64,000 nucleotides of DNA from the NCBI RefSeq assembly GCF_000350105.1, contig NZ_CAIY01000054.1:1-64000 (forward strand), written 5' to 3'. Position 1 is the first letter of the stretch. Every line of letters starts with the position of its first letter. The notes beneath the pieces are model-generated. The model was not told the DNA's origin. It saw only the letters and a list, made by a program, of their open reading frames with translations, and did no database searches. The position numbers and the translations under genes were made by a program. Positions 43,231 through 52,362 of the stretch are shown here, piece by piece. The DNA is from Richelia intracellularis HH01. Its GTDB lineage: Bacteria > Cyanobacteriota > Cyanobacteriia > Cyanobacteriales > Nostocaceae.

Positions 43231-44531
43231 GAGTTATGCTATGCCGATAATGTAGGTAATGCACAGCATACTAAATCATTGGTAATTATTGTTAGGGATC
43301 AAGCTTGGAACTACAGCTCTCCCTACCTGGGTCACATTGTGAATCATTGCCTTGTAGCATGATTCTATGAGTTATAGGGGCATGCCATAGTGTTAATTTA
43401 TTAGTTAGCGTATATTATTGTGGACTATGTGGTCTTAGTCAGAATTTAAGGTTTCAATCAGACTGAATGTTATTTTTCTTTTCTAAATTGCAATTAGTCA
43501 TGTTTCTTAGAATGCTACAGGTGGTATTTTCTATATTTGTGTGTTTACTCTTCTCATGATTTCTGAATTTTTTGGAAATGGCTTTCAAATAAATATGTGC
43601 TTGGAATGGGGTAAATCTGAGTATATGAGATTATTAATACCATGAGCAAAGGAATAAGAGTGACTTAATAGTTGTCAGGTTCCAAATATTTCTAGGTTAC
43701 ATTTAGAATGAGGCAGTAAATTTAATTATTTAGTTACCAAATTATCAAATAGGATTAGTAGAATTAAGATATAAGAATAATGTCCACTATATTATTTTTT
43801 GAGGTGTTATACCATATAAAATGTGGTTATTAGATTTTCTTAACTGTAGCCCTAAGGTATATTATCCAAGGTTGTTAATTTTACAAATAACTTGAAACTA
43901 TTTTAATAGTGTCTGCTTGCTGGTTAATTAGTTAATCTCAACTTTATGTAATTTACAATTTACAATTTACTATTTTGTTTATATTGTGTGATATTCGTTT
44001 TAAAAGTATTTTAGTTAAAAATGCTCGACAGGTACCAAGTATATGCTTGTAATTTATTCTCCTTTGGGGGTGGTAATTTTATTTCTACCATCCTACATTC
44101 AAAGGCTAGAATATTCTAAATTATGGCATTATCATTTTCATTTTCTCCAAATACAATAAAAACACAAAATTTCTAAGTCTTACATTTTTTATTATTTTGT
44201 ATTTTATTTATCAGAAGTGGTCTTAAGACTCTTACAATATAATTATTTCAAAACTAACTAGCTGACTTGAATCAATTAGTGTGATGATATGTTGGCATCC
44301 TCTGTTTTTTGGTATTATTAACTAGGTAATTATTCAAGCCAATGTCTAATGACTGAATCATTATTCATAACAGTGCTGAACAAATATACATCCCAAATCT
44401 ATAAAACTTCAATGGAATGGATTTTTACTCGAGTTAAGTTATTGTAAATATGTAAGGATGAATATCACTTAGTTAATTTATTAGCAAAGTTAGCTGTAAT
44501 CAAGAAAAAACCACATCGCCTAAGAAAATTT
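43231..44531. other. 1.3-kb non-coding region
   Basis: No gene or recognisable fragment. A short tandem repeat of AATTTAC (three copies, 43950-43970) is present. The thf1 promoter should lie near the right end. Confidence 0.5.
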
Positions 44532-45239
44532 GTGAATAAAGTCCGTACTGTCTCTGATACAAAAAGAGCCTTCTACAGCCTTCATACTCGTCCAATTAAA
44601 ACTATTTATCGCCGGGTAGTGGAAGAGTTAATGGTAGAAATCCATCTACTTTCAGTGAATATAGATTTCCATTACAACCCGATTTATGCTTTGGGTATTG
44701 TGACGACTTTTGAACGTTTCATGATGGGCTATAAGCCACAGCATGAAAAAGAATCTATTTTCCATGCCTTAATTCAATCTGTAGGAGCAGACCCTAATAT
44801 TTATAGACAAGATACTCAACGTTTGCGATCCTTAGCAATTGATTTGCCTGTATCTGATTTAATTGGATGGTTGAATCAAACAAGTCCTCTCGATAAGGAT
44901 GAGAAAATACAAGAAACTCTTCAGGCATTTGCCAATAATCAGGGTTTTAAATACAGTCGTTTATTTGGAATTGGTTTATATACATTATTAGAGTTATCTG
45001 ATTCTGAGTTAGTTAAAGATGAAAAACTTTGTAATGATGCACTCAAGACTATCAGCAACGGTTTAAAGATATCGGAAGAGAAACTTATTAGGGATTTGGA
45101 ATTATACCGCTCAAATCTTGAAAAAATGTCTCAAGCAATAACTGTTATGGCAGATATGGTGGCTGCAGAGCGCAGGAAAAGAGAACAGCCCACTCAAGTA
45201 TTAGATGAAAGTATAACTTCTCCAGAAGAAAAAGAATAA
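44532..45239 (+). CDS. thf1: Photosystem II biogenesis protein Psp29/Thf1
   Basis: The 235-residue protein matches the Psp29/Thf1 family from its first residues (VRTVSDTKRAFYSLHTRPI, then VVEELMVEIHLLS). It acts in PSII biogenesis and repair, with FtsH proteases, and in thylakoid formation. The fold is helical, with a coiled C-terminal region after residue 190. Translation starts at GTG (44532); no ATG is in frame nearby and the N-terminus is canonical from that point. It converges on the holin-like gene, with a hairpin (45249-45276) between them. Confidence 0.95.
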   Translation: MNKVRTVSDTKRAFYSLHTRPIKTIYRRVVEELMVEIHLLSVNIDFHYNPIYALGIVTTFERFMMGYKPQHEKESIFHALIQSVGADPNIYRQDTQRLRSLAIDLPVSDLIGWLNQTSPLDKDEKIQETLQAFANNQGFKYSRLFGIGLYTLLELSDSELVKDEKLCNDALKTISNGLKISEEKLIRDLELYRSNLEKMSQAITVMADMVAAERRKREQPTQVLDESITSPEEKE

Positions 45240-45248
45240 AGGGATTAA

Positions 45249-45276
45249 GGAGTTAAGAAATTAATTTCATAACTCC
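45249..45276. terminator. Hairpin between convergent thf1 and membrane-protein genes
   Basis: GGAGTTAAGAAATT and AATTTCATAACTCC are complementary with one mismatch over 14 positions and almost no loop. It starts 10 nt after the thf1 stop and 15 nt before the opposite stop, so it may terminate both transcripts. Confidence 0.55.
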
Positions 45277-45290
45277 CATCTCCAAATATT

Positions 45291-45653
45291 TTATACACCT
45301 AGCATCTTGTATATTAAGCTACTAATTATAGATAAGGTAAAAGACCCCAAAATAGCACTCCAAATTCCAAAGCGAAGGTAAAAACCTTCCACTAACCATG
45401 CTGAAAGACTAAAACAGATTACAGTGATAATAAATGTGAATAAGCTGGATAACAGGTCAAAAGTTAAGAAGTTCGGGACTGCAAGAATTAATCGCAAAAT
45501 AGGTCTGACAAATGCGTTAACAAGTCCTAAGACTAACGCAGATATGAATGCTTTTCCTGGAGAGTCAATCTCTACCCCTAAAGGTAACTTACTAATAATA
45601 TATAGGCTGAAGGCTGTTACAATCCATGTGATTAATAAGGATACGACATTCAT
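45291..45653 (-). CDS. Phage holin family membrane protein
   Basis: The 120-residue protein has four hydrophobic helices (about 4-20, 32-45, 52-76 and 84-118). It matches the widespread small membrane family (PF04020 type) named after phage holins but found chromosomally in most cyanobacteria. The line ALVLGLVNAFVRPILRLI is typical. No lysis genes are near, so a phage role is unlikely; its actual function is unknown. It converges with thf1. Confidence 0.85.
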   Translation of the reverse strand: MNVVSLLITWIVTAFSLYIISKLPLGVEIDSPGKAFISALVLGLVNAFVRPILRLILAVPNFLTFDLLSSLFTFIITVICFSLSAWLVEGFYLRFGIWSAILGSFTLSIISSLIYKMLGV

Positions 45654-46591
45654 TGTTACAATTCCTAAAATATAAATAGCACTTTGTAAGTTGTCACTTT
45701 ATTTTTGGCTAATGCCAATCAGTAATCTATACTTAATAGTTAAGTTGTTTGTAATCTGATTGTATACTGTTAAAACAATTTTTCCCCTTAGACTACAAAA
45801 TTTATAATAATTACTTCTAGTGAAGATAAGATGGATTATACAAATAATATTTCAAATTATGCCAGTAAGGACTAATGCAAATTGTAATGTACGTTAATAA
45901 TTATTAAGCTATCAGAGATTTTATTTATCAAAGAGATTTTTTTATATATTTTAAGTTCATAATATCAGGTAGTATCAGGAACATTCTCAAACCATAATAT
46001 GACTGACCGTGCCCCCCATATTTTCCGAAATTAGGATAATCCTATAATGAGAACTAGTATAACTAATTTTCAAGCCTAATCATGAGAACTTTTCAGTTAT
46101 GACTCACAATATTTTCATATTTCTTATAAAGAATTAGTTTATTCTTTTACACCTAAATATACTCTTATTGTAAAGAGATATAAGGTGTTCGTATTATTTT
46201 AATTTAAATGCTATCTAACATTTATTACAGTATGAATCTGACTTGGTTATAGATTTTGCTCAAATATATTGCTGTAGAAACAAACTAAAATCTAGTTTGG
46301 AATATATTTTGGATGAGATATTAAATGAGTAATAAAGTAAAATTACAAATATATAAATAACAGGATATAAGCTGGATCTTAGATATTTCTATATGGAATA
46401 GATTTGGGGTTTATTTAGAACTAAAAATTAGAGTCATAAAAAAATTATTAAACATAAAAAACTCTCATGGCGAATGACATCAATGAGTGCTGTTACTCAT
46501 AATCAAGTTGAATATTTTATTACGACTTAATAATGCCTACTGATAGTACTCAGGAATATCATCCACTTTCATACTTATCCTTAATAAGAGA
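45654..46591. other. 0.9-kb non-coding region
   Basis: I see no gene, gene fragment or long inverted repeat here. It separates the holin-like gene from the exbD stop. Confidence 0.5.
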
Positions 46592-47035
46592 TTATTGAAA
46601 CTTTTCGGGTGAACCTGGAATAACCCCCAACGCAACATGATCACCTCCTGCTTGTCTTAGTATATCTAATGTTGCAATTACATCATTGTATGTAGATGAA
46701 CGAGAAGCATGTAAGATAATTAAACCTTGGGGATTTTTTGTTAGGTAGTGTTTTAACCTCTCTCCTAATATTTTTTTTGTTACAGACTCTCTTTCTATAA
46801 AAACCTGACCAATTGCATTGATGGTAATAGGTAGGACATTACGTTTATCTGGTTTCAGGTTCACTTCAGGAGAATTTCCTGTAAAAGCTTGGGGCAGATC
46901 TATTTCAATAACCTGCTGACGAGTGAATTGCAAGGCTGCTAGTAGAAAAAATGTTAGAATACAAAAAACTACATCAATTAAAGGTACAATCTGGATATCT
47001 ATATTTTCAATGGGGTTACACTTATTTATTTTCAT
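46592..47035 (-). CDS. exbD: ExbD/TolR family proton channel subunit
   Basis: This 147-residue protein has one N-terminal membrane helix containing the essential aspartate (VPLIDVVFCILTFF, D about residue 21) and a periplasmic domain (PITINAIGQVFIE). ExbD/TolR couples proton flow to energise outer-membrane transport. The ATG at 47035 gives a short cytoplasmic leader; the open frame extends six codons further. It follows exbB by 208 nt on the same strand. No tonB is seen here. A lone exbBD in cyanobacteria may serve iron-siderophore or other outer membrane uptake. Confidence 0.93.
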   Translation of the reverse strand: MKINKCNPIENIDIQIVPLIDVVFCILTFFLLAALQFTRQQVIEIDLPQAFTGNSPEVNLKPDKRNVLPITINAIGQVFIERESVTKKILGERLKHYLTKNPQGLIILHASRSSTYNDVIATLDILRQAGGDHVALGVIPGSPEKFQ

Positions 47036-47243
47036 GAACTTACCCCTACTCAATAATACAATTGTTATTCAAAGTTTTTTCCGAACAGATTACCCAATTC
47101 CAGTTTGTTGGAATTTTTCCATTATACCTATCCTAGGTGGGCAATCTGAATTATGCACCCCATAATTAATCAGACGGAGTTTTTTTAAATAAAATCCTAT
47201 ACTAGATAAGGTTTGAAGTATACATATTCCTAAGTATAAATTT

Positions 47244-47909
47244 TTAACTACCAACCTCACAATTACTTGCACCCTCAAATTCTTGATGTTTGAGGGTATA
47301 CTGCCTATACGTTAACTCTAGCTCATTACCTACTTTGTGGAAAAGCTTAACCTGGTTAAATACAAAACTTTGAAATAGTCGGCAAAATGCCAAACTAGTG
47401 ATGGCAATTATTAGGCCTGCAGCAGTGCTAATCAAAGATTCACCAATTCCAGTATTAACACCTGCAACTGCTTCAGTTCCTAAATCTCCAATTCGAATAG
47501 AGCGTAACGAGGTAATTAGCCCTAAAACTGTACCCAATAGCCCTAGAAGCGGAGATAAGGCAATGACTGCCTCTAGTAGTTTTTCTCCCTTTCTCATTCC
47601 TGCCAACTCCTCCTCAGCTGAGGATTCTAACGCTAATCGAAAAGTTTCCGGATCTGAGGGGCTTAAATTTAAGGGTGCATAGAGAAACCTACCAATAGGT
47701 TTATCTTTTGCCAAATTGGCAATATCCCGGGCAATATCCCAATGATCTCGAGCTGCTTCCAATACGCTATCAACTATAGCCCTTTCTTGATTTAAAATAT
47801 GCAACCAGAACCATAGTCTCTCAAAGATAACGCTCAATGATAAAATTGATAAAGTCAGCAAAGGCCACATTGCTGGCCCGCCTTTTTTAAGTAGTTCCAA
47901 GATATCCAC
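47244..47909 (-). CDS. exbB: ExbB/TolQ/MotA family proton channel protein
   Basis: The 221-residue protein has three membrane helices (about 14-33, 118-142 and 157-180). The core [16 protein letters not shown] and the following [13 protein letters not shown] are hallmarks of ExbB/TolQ. It forms the ring with ExbD. The ATG at 47909 follows an A-rich leader with a possible GAGGAT (47918-47923 region). exbD is 208 nt downstream, an unusually long gap for this pair, and may hide a processing site or slow decay of an intervening segment. Confidence 0.94.
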   Translation of the reverse strand: MDILELLKKGGPAMWPLLTLSILSLSVIFERLWFWLHILNQERAIVDSVLEAARDHWDIARDIANLAKDKPIGRFLYAPLNLSPSDPETFRLALESSAEEELAGMRKGEKLLEAVIALSPLLGLLGTVLGLITSLRSIRIGDLGTEAVAGVNTGIGESLISTAAGLIIAITSLAFCRLFQSFVFNQVKLFHKVGNELELTYRQYTLKHQEFEGASNCEVGS

Positions 47910-48530
47910 TATTTTGCTTATCCTCCATATTTACGAATTATCTACAAAATTCTTTAGAGAAGTAATTATTCGTAAATTAATATACTATTCTTGGTATTAT
48001 GGCACTGCTTATACTTGAGTAGTATTATTAGTGGTTTTATTTAAAAATAATTTCATTTAGTTATTCATATAAAAGTCTTATAACATAGTTTATCTCCACT
48101 AAGGATAGTTAAAGTCTAGTCCCATTAAATTTTTTAGATAATTATTGTATAGGATAATTTGAAATTACTTGTTAAGTACAGTTATAAGTATTAAGTAGTT
48201 TATGCTCACATAGCTTATCCATAATATTTTTTGATGATTCTAATACTAAGTATTTGCTTTAATTCTTGGTGGTTTTGACTCATATATCTCATATGTTGGG
48301 CTTTATTTTAAAATAATCAAAAAAAATATAAGCTTTCTACCAGCTTTATCAAGCTATTAAATCATGTAGAAGACAAGACTTAATTTGAGTGCTAACTATG
48401 ATATTTGCGAGTAAAATTACTCGACATTTTGAGTTTATTGAAAGAGAGTATGTTTTAAATAAAATATTGAAAAAATAAAAATTTTGATCTAATCTTTTAT
48501 TTATTTTTGAGTTAAGATCGATCATTATTA

Positions 48531-48583
48531 TCATTGAAATGATAACCTAAATTTGCCTAGAATTTAAGTTATCATTTCAATGA
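48531..48583. repeat. Hairpin 1: 16-bp perfect stem extended to ~22 bp
   Basis: Arms 48531-48546 and 48568-48583 are exact reverse complements, and the stem continues inward with one mismatch. Its right arm shares 3 nt (TGA) with the left arm of the next hairpin, so the two abut. Confidence 0.75.
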
Positions 48584-48645
48584 TTTAACATGTATTAAGA
48601 GTCTGAAATAAGAATATATTCAGACTCTTAATACATGTTAAATCA
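48581..48645. repeat. Hairpin 2: 27-bp perfect inverted repeat
   Basis: Arms 48581-48607 and 48619-48645 are exact reverse complements with an 11-nt loop (ATAAGAATATA). This is the longest exact stem I found in the window. No transposase gene is near, and no direct duplication at its edges was noticed. Confidence 0.85.
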
Positions 48646-49064
48646 TACAGTAATCTTTAAGAGATAATTATAAATGAATTGATATAAGAGTAACATTCGT
48701 ATCTGGCTATTACCTGTATGACTATGTATTGGCTAATTAGTAGAGATTTATTTAATTATCAATTAGTCATTTATATCGTTTATATTTATTATGTTGTTAC
48801 CTCTATAATATTACAATTGGACAATTTTATATCCCCAGTTTACTGCTATTTGACAAAAACTCCAATACCAAATTATGTAAAGACTTATATTTTATAGTTT
48901 TACCTCTTTTGGAAAAACTTTGCCTTATAATCCTAAAAACCTATTATTCTTTATAAGATATTAACTATGAGAGATATTTTTACTCAGAGATATCTCCGTT
49001 ATGAGGTTTATATTTTACTTATAATGTTACAATTTATCTCAAATAATTTTAGTGTGTGTTTAAG

Positions 49065-49160
49065 CTTGCATTTCTATGGATAGACTTGAAAGTCTACCAT
49101 CTTCCATATAGATGATACGATCAGGGATGTCTGGAATAGAGATGTGCTTAATCATGGAAT
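49065..49160 (-). pseudogene. Remnant of DevA-type ABC ATPase, C-terminal end
   Basis: Read on the minus strand, the segment gives IPDRIIYMEDGRL, the typical end of the DevA/LolD-type ATPase (VTHD..RI.DIADRIIxMEDG). Everything upstream in the ATPase (Walker A, signature, Walker B) is missing. It follows the devC remnant in gene order. The original operon was B-C-A. Confidence 0.7.
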
Positions 49161-49389
49161 AAAATCTCCTATTACTAATATCAAAGCCTCTTTATATATT
49201 AGGGGTAATATTCTTCTATACAGGTATTCAAATATGCAGAGAGGACTGACTTAGTGGAAAATAATTCTCCCCACAATAGATCACATTGCTGTATCTAGGC
49301 TAAATCCAAAAATAATAGGGTATATATCAACTAATATGTTTTTTCAAAATCAGTAACCTATAAAATAATCATAATATTAGTATTTATAA

Positions 49390-50080
49390 TAAAAATATCA
49401 TTTTGGGATAGATAAAATTTAAGAGCATTTCCTACTCTAATTAAACCTATGCTTACACTGCCAGCAGAATGTTTAGGAGATACCCTCAAAAAATTCTGCC
49501 CGCTAGTTATTAAATGACCTCAGCATTAAAAGAAGAGCCAAGAGTAAATAATCCCCCAATATTAATAGTGCGTTTTCTGACTTCCCTAGTAGTTTCAATA
49601 ACCTGTTCAATTTGTTCAACAACTTGTTGACATTTACCGATGATTTTCCAGCCTAAAAGTATAGTATCTGGGAGTTTATTTTTTGTAATTGGCTATTAAC
49701 TTCAGGTAAATTAAATGCTGGTTTATCTATATTTAAATCAAAAATTAGTAAGGTACTACGATTCGTAGTAAGAGGACTTTTCTACTGAATAGTATAGTAT
49801 ATAGCCTCTGCAGACTTAACCCCTAAAATACCAATTGCTTGATATAAATCTTTTGCATGGGGAAAGACGTGTCGATTCAACAGAAGACCTGGGTACTAAT
49901 GATAACGGCATCAGCTTTTAATAAATTATGTAATCCAGTAGCAATTTTAAATAGAGCATCTCGGAAATACAACTGTATGAATATTAATAAGTCAGCAAAA
50001 TGCTATCAGGAATTGAAAATAAAAAATATTCTTTATGGTAACTCAGTTGCAGGGGTATGTTATTGAATTTTCCTAATATA
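49390..50080 (-). pseudogene. Remnant of DevC-type ABC permease
   Basis: On the minus strand, successive fragments match DevC: FADLLIFIQLYFRDALFKIA, AKDLYQAIGILGVKS, STLLIFDLNIDKPAFNLPEVN, RKRTINIGGLFTLGSSF, and NFLRVSPKHSAG near the end. Frames change between them and stops intervene. The C-terminal membrane half is absent, apparently deleted up to the devA remnant. Confidence 0.78.
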
Positions 50081-50085
50081 TATTA

Positions 50086-51215
50086 TCATAATTGAATTAC
50101 TCCCGTAACTTGCAAGTTTGTCAATTGCTATGCTTTTTGACTAGATTCAGTCATCAAGTTTTATGTGAACTTTTATACCCTGGCATCAATGTTAATGGAA
50201 GGATCACTATTGATTATATTCTGTTGTTGTACTTGCCAACTAACTCTTTCTACAATCCCATATGATCTTAATAGTATTGATCCACTCATGAGTAGTACTT
50301 TTTCTCCAACTTTAATTTTTTTGTATGTCACTTTGATCTATCCCTACCACTGCATACATTTGATTTACTTGACTAATCTCAATAATATTCTCACTAGAAA
50401 TCACTGTTTCTGGAAAGGTATGGTTTTTGAATACCCTTCTTCCTTGAGCAGATCGTACAAAAGCTTGGTTTCAATTAGTTTGGGCTTTTTTTTTACTGTT
50501 GTCATAGTCCTTTGCACTTCTACTTCAGCTGCTATGATATCCAAAGGACAGATTTTGACTATTTGATTTAAAGTTGCTTTACCTTAATTAATTTGTTGCT
50601 GTTTTGATATTTGAATGTGTTGTAACTTTGCCAATTCTTCTTTAACTCGCTGCTGCGAGGTCTGCCAAGCCAAACATTTATTGCTCTGCAGTGAGGCAGA
50701 AATTACCCCTTGTTAATTATATTATAGTTGCTGTTGACGTTGGTATTCTTTATGCCTGCAAACATGTAATGATGGCTTGCTGGGTATTTATTTTCCCTTG
50801 TTTTGCTCCTGACTTCACTTTTGCGAAATTTGCCTTCCCCTGTACTTCTTCCAAAGCTGCTTATAGCTCTTCCCAATTATCTAAAATTGCTACTATTTGC
50901 CCTATTTTATATGATCCCCTTCTTGATACTAATAACTTCTCTAATTTACTTCCTTGAATAATAAATAGAGTGTGCCGATGACTTAACTATCTTTCCCCTT
51001 GCTTATAATCTGGCCAAGACTGTAATTGTTTGAATTTTAGATATCAAAGTGAGGCTTTTCTATACCTGTTTTAATTTATTTTTTTGAGATTGACTTAATA
51101 CTTAAGTACTAATTGCAACCATAAATAAGGCCATAAGTGTGAAAATCGCTAATAATGGGAAAAATTGTGATAATGAGAATAAAGATTTTTTAAATTTCAG
51201 TTTTTGTGACATCAT
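50086..51215 (-). pseudogene. Remnant of DevB-type membrane fusion protein
   Basis: A start at 51215 leads into a basic segment and a signal-anchor (LSQFFPLLAIFTLMALFMV) before a stop. Further on the adaptor core is legible: VNQMYAVVGIDQSDIQK, GIVERVSWQVQQQNIIN, DPSINIDARV and LTNLQVTGVIQL up to the TGA at 50086. These match DevB, the periplasmic adaptor of the DevBCA/TolC exporter family. Multiple stops and shifts show it is dead. Confidence 0.82.
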
Positions 51216-52362
51216 ATTAAATTTGTTACGCAAAGATTAATCTGTTTAGTTCTAAAATACATATAAAGTCAACAGATTACTTTTATTCTTTCCTACAGTA
51301 ATTACTAGTAGGTATCATGGCATATTAGAATTTACATTCTAAATTTTGTCTCTACTTTCCACTAATACGAATCAAGTTTTCCTCTGATTCATATGTACAC
51401 ATTTATTTTATTTGTCCAAGGTTTAAAAATTATCATTGTGATAAATCAGAGTTTAAAGGTCATAATTTTTTGAATAGATTTTATTAGAATTACATACTAA
51501 TTTTAGACATATAATCAAAACTCATATATTTGGTGAAGTCTATTTTTCAGCAAATTGTTATGCTTGCTATGCTTATGACTCTTTCAATCTATCAATTTAT
51601 TAAGATTATTGGAGACTAAATCTTGGAATTTAAAGCGTCGTATTCAATCAAAAACTATTACGGCTTGAAACACTGATACCGGAATTCATAGATAATATTA
51701 GATCTTTCAGGAATGCTTGATTGTTTTTTTCAGAGGTTCTATGCAGTAGTTATGGAAAAATGGTTAGACTGGCACTAGTGTTGGTAAGTTTGCATTGTTT
51801 GTATAGGTTAAAAATAAGTGTATATGGATATATTAAGGGTTGAGAAACTTTACTTAAAAATATAATTATTCAGAAAGAGTTAGCCAAAAAGTCAAAATCC
51901 CATCATATAATAACATTTGCAAATAAAGTAAAAAATAATACCATATTACATATAAAGCTATAAAAACTAGTGCAGATGGTCATATATACAAATTATCAAG
52001 CTTGAATAAAGGCAATTATTGTTATTTCTGGATAATTTACAGAGCAATTTCAATTCTATGTAAAGATATATGCATAAATATATATTTAATACTTTAAGCT
52101 TTTAACTAATCAACTATTCTCAGTTGAATTTATCTCATCTACAAGCAAAGGTTTAATTATTTAAAGAGACTAATAAGTTCTCATTTTATTCAGTAGATTT
52201 TATATATGTTAGGGTACTTTACCCGTAAAAGGCAAGTATGTTATTGACAGTCTGACGTTTAGTAATCGAGACTAAGGAGAGATATTTTCCCACCTCTAAG
52301 TATTAGAACTTAACAATAAATTTTATACAATGCCTTTGATATAAATTCCTCAATTCCGATTT
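51216..52362. other. 1.1-kb non-coding region
   Basis: No gene or recognisable fragment was seen upstream of the devB remnant or downstream of the helicase-like gene. The DNA is A+T-rich throughout. Confidence 0.5.

Larger units (their letters stand above)
47910..49060. other. Non-coding region with double hairpin
   Basis: No gene is recognised; a 61-codon minus-strand frame (48349-48534) is A/T-rich chance. The region is dominated by two consecutive large hairpins at 48531-48583 and 48581-48645. Confidence 0.55.

Noticed and set aside
43950-43970. AATTTAC tandem copies as a CRISPR or iteron array
   Set aside because: Three 7-nt copies are too few and short. No CRISPR-like spaced repeats were seen anywhere in the window.
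45291-45653. Prophage lysis gene suggested by the holin name
   Set aside because: The family is a widespread chromosomal membrane protein in cyanobacteria and no phage genes are nearby.
48349-48534. Minus-strand 61-codon frame beside the double hairpin
   Set aside because: It is composed of Asn, Ile, Lys, Phe and Ser codons as expected from A+T-rich DNA.
50165-50957. Plus-strand frames of 133 and 88 codons
   Set aside because: They are antisense to the devB remnant, whose minus-strand translation matches a known family far better.
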